Positions 60,301-64,000 of a DNA stretch of 64,000 bases are shown here, in pieces. The DNA comes from Zhengitettix transpicula (taxonomy: Eukaryota > Arthropoda > Insecta > Orthoptera > Tetrigidae): NCBI GenBank assembly GCA_037074705.1, contig CM073596.1, positions 25,146,001 through 25,210,000 of the forward strand, in the 5' to 3' direction. The notes below the pieces were generated by a model, which searched no databases, was not told where the DNA came from, and worked only from the letters and a program-made list of their open reading frames with translations. How positions within the stretch are numbered: the first letter of the stretch is position 1; the number at the start of each line of letters is the position of its first letter. The translations under genes and the position numbers were made by a program.

Positions 60301-63300
60301 AAACAAATGCAAGCAAAACAGGCTACTTTGGGATGCAGAGTAAGGACTTACCAATACGCTGATATTGTTCTCTGTGCTTTTTCTGTTTCCTACCCCGCTA
60401 CAGATTTGCAAGCATGAAATTAATTTACAATAATTACAGCATGTTAAATGAGAAATGATCACGAGAAAGAATAGAGAAGGAGACCAAGAAAGCAGTAGGA
60501 GAAGCACTGATAATTAACATTAGTTTTAAAGCATATATTATAATATTAATATGTTTACATCTGAAAGTAACGTAAGACAGCACCAAAACAAATGTTTGTT
60601 AAATATAATATTAATTGGTTTGAAGTAAGGACTATGTAAAGTATAAATATTAAAAACACCAGTGTATTAGACGGGAAAAAATTTTTATTATCAAATTAAA
60701 AACATAATATTTAACAAACACAACATTCATCCCTGTTTAGGAAGTCTTCAGGTGTACAATTACAATTTAATTCAGTTATCTATTTTTTTAAAGAAATGAA
60801 ATGTGATAATTTTTAAAATAATTATGTATAAAAATAACTTAAAGGTGTTAAATTTATTATAAGATAATTTAGATTAACAAATCATCAGGGATGAAATGCT
60901 GTGTTTGTTAAATATGATGTTTCACATTTGTAATATAGATTTTTCTGACTTATATGCTAGTGGTTTTTAACATTTATTTTAAAAGAGGCCAGATTATTAT
61001 AATTGTTATATAAAGTATACTTACAGCTTTATTTATAAGGCTGTATGTACAACACTGAGTTACTACAAATGCATTATTCTCTAATGTGACTGATTTACTG
61101 AATACTTGCAGAAAAAATATTTATTATATTTGAGAGATATTTTTAAGTGACAAAATTAGAGGTAATAGTTTTTATTCAGGTACAGAAATTAATAATAACT
61201 TAGCTCAGACAATATTAAGATCAGCTAACACCAATATGTACAAACTTTTCGGCTTAAATATTTATGTCATTGTACCAAATTAAAGTACTGTCCCATAGAA
61301 ATATTTATGTATTTTTACTAACTTAACTTTGGTGTATTTCATTCTTCCACTCAAATTTAGTGATGCCTGAATTCTTTACTTGAAATAACTCAAAAATTTT
61401 CCAGACCTTTAAAATACTTCTGATACAAATATTTAATTACCATCTCCAAAACTCTACTTTACTTTTACTAATTTTTTCCCAATAAATATTATTTTCATAA
61501 AAAACTAATGCTAAGATTAATTTTTATTACCTGTAGTGCACAAATATTTTGATTAATCTCCTAACAAAAGAGCAAGTGGAAAAGTCCTTCTCTTGACCAG
61601 AAATCAAACTTTAATTGATAACAATGTGAGAGACAATAGTGATAAGCCTGAAATGCTAACTTTATATGCTAACATCAACAACTTATGTAAAATCATGATT
61701 GGGCTATATTTATTCTGGAGAAAACTACCAAACAAATGAGTTTATAATATCTGTATGTAATCTGCTGCTGAAAACAATATTTATTAGGCCATGATATGAA
61801 ACTTGAATGTGAAGTAATATTCTCAGCATATAATATTAATATTTGTGGAGTGCAAGAAAACAAAAATAATTACAACTTATTTATTCAGTTATGTAATCAT
61901 GTTATCCTTTGTAAATTGAAAAGAGTTTTGCAAACAAATTTCATTCCAATTTAAAACAAGAACTTTCTGAAAAATTGCAAACTGGTATGAATAAAATGTT
62001 CTGACGTACAGCATAATGATAATGCCATTTAATTACTAAAGATATTTATTTTATCTTATTTATAGTTAAGTTTACATCAACTGGTAAAAACATATCGTAG
62101 CTTGGTTAGAAGACAAGATTCACTAAACTGGGTACAATCATTGATATATAAAAAAGCAGCAGAAGTAATTAAAATAAAGATGGAAGAGATGAGAAAAATA
62201 AGTTTAAAGTTCACACAAAGTAAAGAAGAATACCAATGGGTGCAACATGAAAACAATTTAATAAAATGCCAACACCAGTTTTACAGCTCAGAAGTGCAAA
62301 ATCACACAAAGCTAGAAGCACATAAAACTTGAAGACAACCAGTGTGATAAGACAACACAAAACTTTACAATACATTTAGAAAAATGGAGCAATGTTTATA
62401 AATGTCGTAGAGCAACTAAGAGACATACAAACATGTAATTATAATTGTAGGTAACCAATTTCAAATTATTTATATATATATATATATATATGGTGTTTGC
62501 CACACCGCATAGAGTATTGTTCTATGGCGCGCACAGATACTTGGCGAGGCAATTCTTCAGTTCCGCTTAGGACTCGACAAAGGACAAAGGTTTAACACAA
62601 AAATGTAATAAATAACCATGCCTTGCAGATATTAAATGTTCTCAATTGTTGAGAAAGAAATTAATTATATCAAAAATTGTTTTGGTAATTTCACTCAAAA
62701 AAATTACCTGGCGCCCGTATTCTAAATGGAGTCTATAAACGCATGAACAAAAGGTCTTTTGCTACAATATAATATATTGGTATGGAAAGGAAAGAGAGAT
62801 AGGTTGTGGCTTACCTGAAAGTGGAGTGCGGCAGTCCGCAGCCGGCCAGCGCACAGAATGGTGTAACACTCCTTCCGGAAGGAGGCTGAGAGCCTCCAAA
62901 AATTTGAAGAACAACCTTCGTTCCTTTATGGCTACACTGCACTTTACTTTCAGGTAAGCCACAACCTATCTCTCTTTCCTTTCCATACCAATATTGCAAT
63001 TATTATAATATATGGATATATATATATAGGATATTAGTAAGGATACGATGTCCTTCTTCAGGAAGGAGAGTTACATCATTCCGTGCACCGGCCAGCTGCG
63101 GACTGAAGAACAACCTTCCTTCCTGACGAAGAGGCTTATTTAAGTGGTACTGACACGAAAGAAAGATAGTAGAAGGCTTGACCTGAATTGAAGCTCGGCG
63201 TAGCAACTTGGGAGAGAAAGATATTCTTCAAATTTTTAGAGCCTCTAGCCCCCTTCTTCTGGAAAGAGAGTCACATTCCATGTGCTGGCTGGGTGTGGAC

Positions 63301-64000
63301 TGTCTTATTGATTCTCTTTCCTGAAGAAGGGGACTGAGAGACTTCAAAAATTTGAAGAACATCCTTCTTTCCCATGTGGCTATGCCAAGCTTCAACTTCC
63401 AAGAAAGCCACCACCTCTCTTTTTCTTTTCAATACCAATTATTTTGACAATGTCACAACCATACTCAAATTTATATATGTAGCATCCAGACCCTGATTAA
63501 AATTTCCATTGAAAATATAAGTTTATCAGATAATAAAAATTTTATGTACTATACTCGTGGTCTCAAATACATGACACATTGGAATGGTTATAAATCTTAG
63601 TCAATTTTGCCAATTATTAGAAAACTAAGCATAAATATTTATTTTTCTTTGTAAGCGAAAGATTGCCTTTCATTGTAATCTAATATTTAATTTGAACATT
63701 AACCTCACTGATTGATGTTATAACAATAATGAGGGTGGAATAATTAATGTTCTTCCATACTTTGGATTCTAATGGTCTACAAACAATCATCATAATAAGT
63801 ATTATCATCACACTTTACAATATTTAAAACATATGTGCAGTGTGTGTTTTCCCTGCTAATTACAGTGGAATCGGAGTGCTTTCAGTGATTGAAAGGTCAT
63901 AAGATTTAACTATAAATTAACTGAAAGTTTATTACTCACCTCTGCCTCTTCATCCATTACTTCTTCTTCAACAACTTCTGCTTTATATTCCAATAGAAGA
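35023..64000 (-). CDS. Slik: Ste20-like kinase Slik (SLK/STK10 family), linker and C-terminal tail; kinase domain beyond the right edge
   Basis: Germinal-centre-kinase family Ser/Thr kinase; the fly orthologue phosphorylates moesin and supports epithelial integrity and growth. Exons: 63940-64000 (continues), 60352-60397 (uncertain), 54697-54778, 54441-54574, 53749-54244, 52468-52989, 52203-52390, 49470-49606, 47207-47345, 46916-47091, 45916-46012, 45514-45807, 44983-45102, 44485-44598, 42359-42574, 41808-41943, 39623-39726, then 37501-37725 or 35023-35163. From 54778 to 39623 the exons total 985 codons with consistent phases. Family signatures are [12 protein letters not shown] after the kinase, [54 protein letters not shown] and [13 protein letters not shown]. 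The join between 63940 and 54778 is unresolved: phases do not close, so at least one exon is missing or misplaced. Confidence 0.92.
35230..35620. mobile_element. Two diverged foldback pieces (subfamily A) between the Slik last exons
   Basis: The first piece (about 35230-35400) has 'tgacattgtccaaaataatt', both arms and a very short centre. The second (about 35435-35610) has 'gatatggaaaggaaagag', a centre-like 'cctgaaggatgcag', and ends with TTTTAG|GTAAGC near 35575-35585 and 'ctatccatctcaattatt'. Both are diverged; short TA runs lie at their outer edges. Confidence 0.55.
37169..37174 (-). terminator. Possible polyadenylation signal for the Slik exon A transcript
   Basis: Complement of AATAAA about 330 bases beyond the exon A stop codon. 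It supports exon A being a true terminal exon, although AATAAA occurs often by chance in this AT-rich sequence. Confidence 0.35.
37501..37725 (-). CDS. Slik: Slik proximal alternative last exon (A)
   Basis: Acceptor GCATGTTGTAG|CAACTG, phase 0, 74 codons and a TAA stop. It begins [17 protein letters not shown], homologous to the start of exon B. A Pro/Ser-rich stretch follows ([19 protein letters not shown], with several SP/TP sites), then [16 protein letters not shown]. The KFFPF segment resembles the K-F-F/Y-P endings I recall for vertebrate SLK and STK10, so A looks like the ancestral C-terminus. Confidence 0.85.
   Translation of the reverse strand, partial: QLEQEFLNELMELDVKFSAGSDGIVLHPPPTPSGSRRSPISAPSSPFLIPKFFPFLRTLSSSSLSTSTPQLHKI
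38250..38940 (+). pseudogene. Penelope-like retroelement remnant with GIY-YIG endonuclease motif
   Basis: A C-rich plus-strand stretch that is atypical of its AT-rich surroundings. Different frames preserve a Cys-rich linker ([12 protein letters not shown]), a [22 protein letters not shown] segment and [20 protein letters not shown]. The Cys-containing lead-in before 'YIGQT' is the pattern of the GIY-YIG endonuclease of Penelope-like elements. Stops and frameshifts are frequent. It lies antisense within a Slik intron. Confidence 0.6.
39150..39392. mobile_element. Foldback element (subfamily A), right half, abutting a (CA)n tract
   Basis: Starts in the element centre ('cgcagccggccggtgcacag'), then the right arm with a mutated splice motif (TTTCAGGTTAAG near 39268) and the terminus 'aacaatgtcatatccttact'. 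Next comes 'aatattatgtatatacaca' and (CA)n at about 39345-39391. The left arm is missing. Confidence 0.65.
39623..47091 (-). CDS. Slik: Slik coiled-coil tail exons
   Basis: Nine exons (46916-47091, 45916-46012, 45514-45807, 44983-45102, 44485-44598, 42359-42574, 41808-41943, 39623-39726, then A or B) encode an almost uninterrupted charged helix rich in Glu, Lys, Arg and Gln. This is the conserved SLK/STK10 C-terminal domain, which mediates dimerisation and membrane/cortex targeting in the family. Order seen: [19 protein letters not shown]; the first coil from [45 protein letters not shown]; the [19 protein letters not shown] segment; [19 protein letters not shown]; and [17 protein letters not shown]. 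Donors at 46915 (GTGCAT) and 44982 (GTACAG) are weak. At the 3' end of the 45514-45807 exon two donors six bases apart (GTGAGA or GTATGT) would add or omit two residues. Confidence 0.9.
41001..41295. repeat. Pair of inverted tRNA-like SINE heads, copy 1
   Basis: The outer ends are inverted copies: the reverse complement of 41001-41085 matches 41205-41290 over blocks including 'tcctgg-tt', 'gttgacattttt' and 'atc-tt-aatt'. The right arm contains 'agctgagttggtaagtgaag' followed by 'ggattgatttcaggtctggt', resembling degraded A and B boxes of a tRNA-derived promoter. It lies in a Slik intron. Confidence 0.45.
42808..44195 (-). pseudogene. Degraded mariner-like DDE transposon
   Basis: The minus strand preserves, across frameshifts, an N-terminal HTH region (TQERIFLVEHVF-like, then FRKFPERAL-like remnants) and '[20 protein letters not shown]'-type, [16 protein letters not shown] and ISWFQQDG segments. 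This is the WFQQDGAT..H transposase type common in insects. The ends show inverted similarity: 'gtttggaaagtttatgtgca' at the left, and the complement of 'tgcacagttactttcta' at the right. A (GT)n(AGT)n microsatellite at 43265-43301 sits inside the catalytic-core codons. It lies antisense to nothing, since Slik is also on the minus strand. Confidence 0.75.
43265..43301. repeat. Compound microsatellite within the dead transposase
   Basis: (GT)n followed by five AGT-type units. On the minus strand it reads as ACT and ACA/CAC codons right after QQDG, where the family has A-T-x-H-T. Confidence 0.8.
46615..46703. repeat. Poly-G run and (GA)n-rich low-complexity tract
   Basis: About 17 consecutive G residues are followed by GAGAGG/GA repeats. 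It produces long spurious ORFs in several frames. In a Slik intron, between exons 46012 and 46916. Confidence 0.85.
47207..54778 (-). CDS. Slik: Slik acidic/Pro-Ser linker exons
   Basis: Seven exons (54697-54778, 54441-54574, 53749-54244, 52468-52989, 52203-52390, 49470-49606, 47207-47345) encode the poorly conserved region between the kinase domain and the coiled coil. In order: a charged stretch ([20 protein letters not shown]), a proline-rich block (PAPPPPVP, then [12 protein letters not shown], later LPPPPPDLP), a Ser/Thr- and Asp-rich region, and a [19 protein letters not shown] phospho-site-like segment. A short motif recurs four times: [24 protein letters not shown] and EEVYIVVN. Reading frames are open throughout and phases close. 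Assignment to Slik rests on continuity with the conserved coil; the linker itself is not recognisable by family. Confidence 0.85.
48047..48221. repeat. Tandem repeat, seven copies of a 25-bp unit
   Basis: The unit 'attcaatctgtctttacttg' plus 'cataa' repeats seven times, with only G/A variation at one position ('acttgcat' or 'acttacat'). In a Slik intron; no coding role seen. Confidence 0.95.
48371..48700. repeat. Pair of inverted tRNA-like SINE heads, copy 2
   Basis: Same architecture as 41001-41295. The left end ('ggatgaaaaatctagaacct', 'aatctaacctgggacctctg') is the inverse of the right end ('gaagtcctgggttcaaatgc', 'gtcgagatttttccatcctg'). 'GGGTTCAAATGCC' in the right arm is a good B-box-like sequence. 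A third, partial copy follows at about 48810-48890. Confidence 0.5.
51200..52190 (+). pseudogene. Penelope-like element 3' remnant with GIY-YIG motif and terminus
   Basis: The plus-strand remnant contains [20 protein letters not shown], then [19 protein letters not shown], the VYK-x-C-x2-C-x3-YIGQT pattern of Penelope-like GIY-YIG endonucleases, with stops on both sides. Downstream (52095-52170) are 'cctgatgaagggacaaggat' and 'agaaatgttgtgtggtattt', the terminal sequence repeated as short fragments elsewhere in the window. It lies antisense in a Slik intron, ending near the donor of the 52203-52390 exon. Confidence 0.65.
56060..56140. repeat. Terminal fragment of the dispersed Penelope-like repeat
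   Basis: 'gcagaaacattgtgtggtta' followed by 'ttaattggctacttctttat' matches the termini at 52120-52180 and 6690-6760. Confidence 0.5.
58873..59300. mobile_element. Foldback element (subfamily B) joined to a second foldback fragment
   Basis: The left arm starts 'aaaatgtgacgaggtcaaat' and 'acatttggataggaaagaga'. The centre carries 'ctgagcccccttcgtcagga' and 'gtgcccggccagcatgaag'. The right arm has GATTTCAG|GTAAGT at 59145-59157, but is cut at about 59172. There it joins a fragment with 'ggcatttgccaccttctttt', 'aaaatttgaagaacttcttc' and CAATTTCAG|GTAAAC near 59270-59282. This is the same family as 9308-9497. Confidence 0.65.
60352..60397 (-). CDS. Slik: Uncertain small Slik exon
   Basis: A 46-base stretch is bounded by an acceptor (CAAATCTGTAG|CGGGG) and a good donor (GTATTG|GTAAGTCC). 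Read in the frame needed by the next exon it gives [15 protein letters not shown]. However, it needs a phase-2 partner upstream, and the exon ending at 63940 is phase 0. Either another exon intervenes or this exon is false. Confidence 0.35.
62066..62332 (+). CDS. Unrecognised plus-strand exon-like ORF inside a Slik intron
   Basis: A good acceptor (T-rich tract, then TATTTATAG|TTAAGT) leads into 88 open codons and a stop. The sequence is helix-forming and charged: [51 protein letters not shown], then a Gln/His-rich end. Composition looks like real protein rather than AT-rich noise. I recognise no family. It could be the last exon of a gene nested antisense in Slik, a processed-gene fragment, or a transposon exon. 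No matching upstream exon was found in the window. Confidence 0.35.
   Translation, partial: LSLHQLVKTYRSLVRRQDSLNWVQSLIYKKAAEVIKIKMEEMRKISLKFTQSKEEYQWVQHENNLIKCQHQFYSSEVQNHTKLEAHKT
62776..62992. mobile_element. Complete foldback element (subfamily A)
   Basis: A 217-bp palindrome from 'attggtatggaaaggaaaga' to 'tttcctttccataccaat'. The centre carries 'cgcagccggccagcgcacag' and 'ggaggctgagagcctccaaa'. CAG|GTAAGCC is at about 62951-62959, and its complement in the left arm is near 62812-62822. A (TA)n tract lies nearby at 62470-62491, and the right flank is TA-rich (63003-63030). Confidence 0.8.
63040..63445. mobile_element. Diverged foldback-family block
   Basis: A mosaic of centre sequences ('ccttcttcaggaaggagagt', 'accggccagctgcggactga') and arm sequences ending 'cttttcaataccaattattt' and 'tgacaatgtcac'. 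Several pieces appear in both orientations, consistent with nested or rearranged copies. Confidence 0.5.
63940..64000 (-). CDS. Slik: Slik exon just after the kinase domain (cut by the window edge)
   Basis: Encodes [20 protein letters not shown], ending at a GTGAGT donor in phase 0. The 'L-EAKAEV-EEIED' pattern directly follows the catalytic domain in SLK and STK10, so the kinase exons should begin just to the right of the window. Confidence 0.85.

Larger units (their letters stand above)
54779..63939 (-). other. Large Slik intron region (9.2 kb)
   Basis: Apart from the uncertain 46-base exon near 60352, I see no exon that closes the reading frame. It contains a Penelope-like terminal fragment near 56060-56140, a possible transposon edge near 57988-58300 ('acagggtgattctatggtca'), foldback elements at 58873-59300 and 62776-63440, and an antisense exon-like ORF at 62066-62332. 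Confidence 0.5.

Noticed and set aside
1..64000. CRISPR arrays, bacterial operons, rRNA or intact tRNA genes
   Set aside because: None seen. The only regularly spaced repeat is the 25-bp direct tandem at 48047-48221, which has no spacers, and the tRNA-like sequences are SINE-type remnants.

Overview
This is a eukaryotic, AT-rich (roughly 70 percent A+T by eye) animal genome segment. Short coding exons with GT..AG boundaries sit in long introns full of repeats. The recognisable proteins and the transposon types (Penelope-like elements, LINE remnants, a DDE transposon, short foldback elements) suggest an arthropod, most likely an insect with a fairly large genome. I cannot name the species. No bacterial operon, CRISPR array, rRNA or intact tRNA gene was seen. 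Layout: (1) 1-11,683, minus strand: the 5' end of an unrecognised gene, three N-terminal exons (about 66 residues, Pro-rich, with a basic KRSR patch) spread over 10 kb. (2) 11,684-13,051: a divergent promoter region. (3) 13,052-17,698, plus strand: a complete nine-exon TRMT11 gene (tRNA guanine-N2 methyltransferase catalytic subunit, 497 aa). (4) 18,911-26,614, minus strand: a complete eight-exon EMC2 gene (ER membrane protein complex subunit 2, TPR protein, 291 aa), convergent with TRMT11; its introns are packed with foldback elements. (5) 27,590-29,525: a dead LINE reverse-transcriptase copy. (6) 30,947-33,024, plus strand: a complete five-exon p24-alpha cargo receptor gene (eclair/TMED4/9 class, 216 aa). 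(7) 35,023-64,000, minus strand: the 3' two thirds of a Slik/SLK/STK10-type Ste20 kinase gene. It covers the linker and long coiled-coil tail; the catalytic kinase domain lies beyond the right edge. The genes are unrelated housekeeping or signalling genes: tRNA modification, membrane-protein insertion, ER-Golgi cargo transport and cortical kinase signalling. No functional cluster is implied. The most interesting points are these. Slik has two tandem, homologous but divergent last exons, predicting two C-termini. Its linker carries four repeated acidic-hydrophobic motifs resembling SUMO-interacting motifs. A dispersed foldback element carries, in both inverted arms, a back-to-back 3'/5' splice-site sequence (TTTCAG|GTAAG) like a recursive-splicing site, and usually sits beside (TA)n tracts. 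There are also paired inverted tRNA-like SINE heads, degraded Penelope-like elements with GIY-YIG motifs (one ending close to a Slik splice donor), and an unexplained plus-strand exon-like ORF inside a Slik intron. All exon boundaries were placed by hand from splice consensus, reading-frame phase and family similarity; no transcript or database evidence was available.
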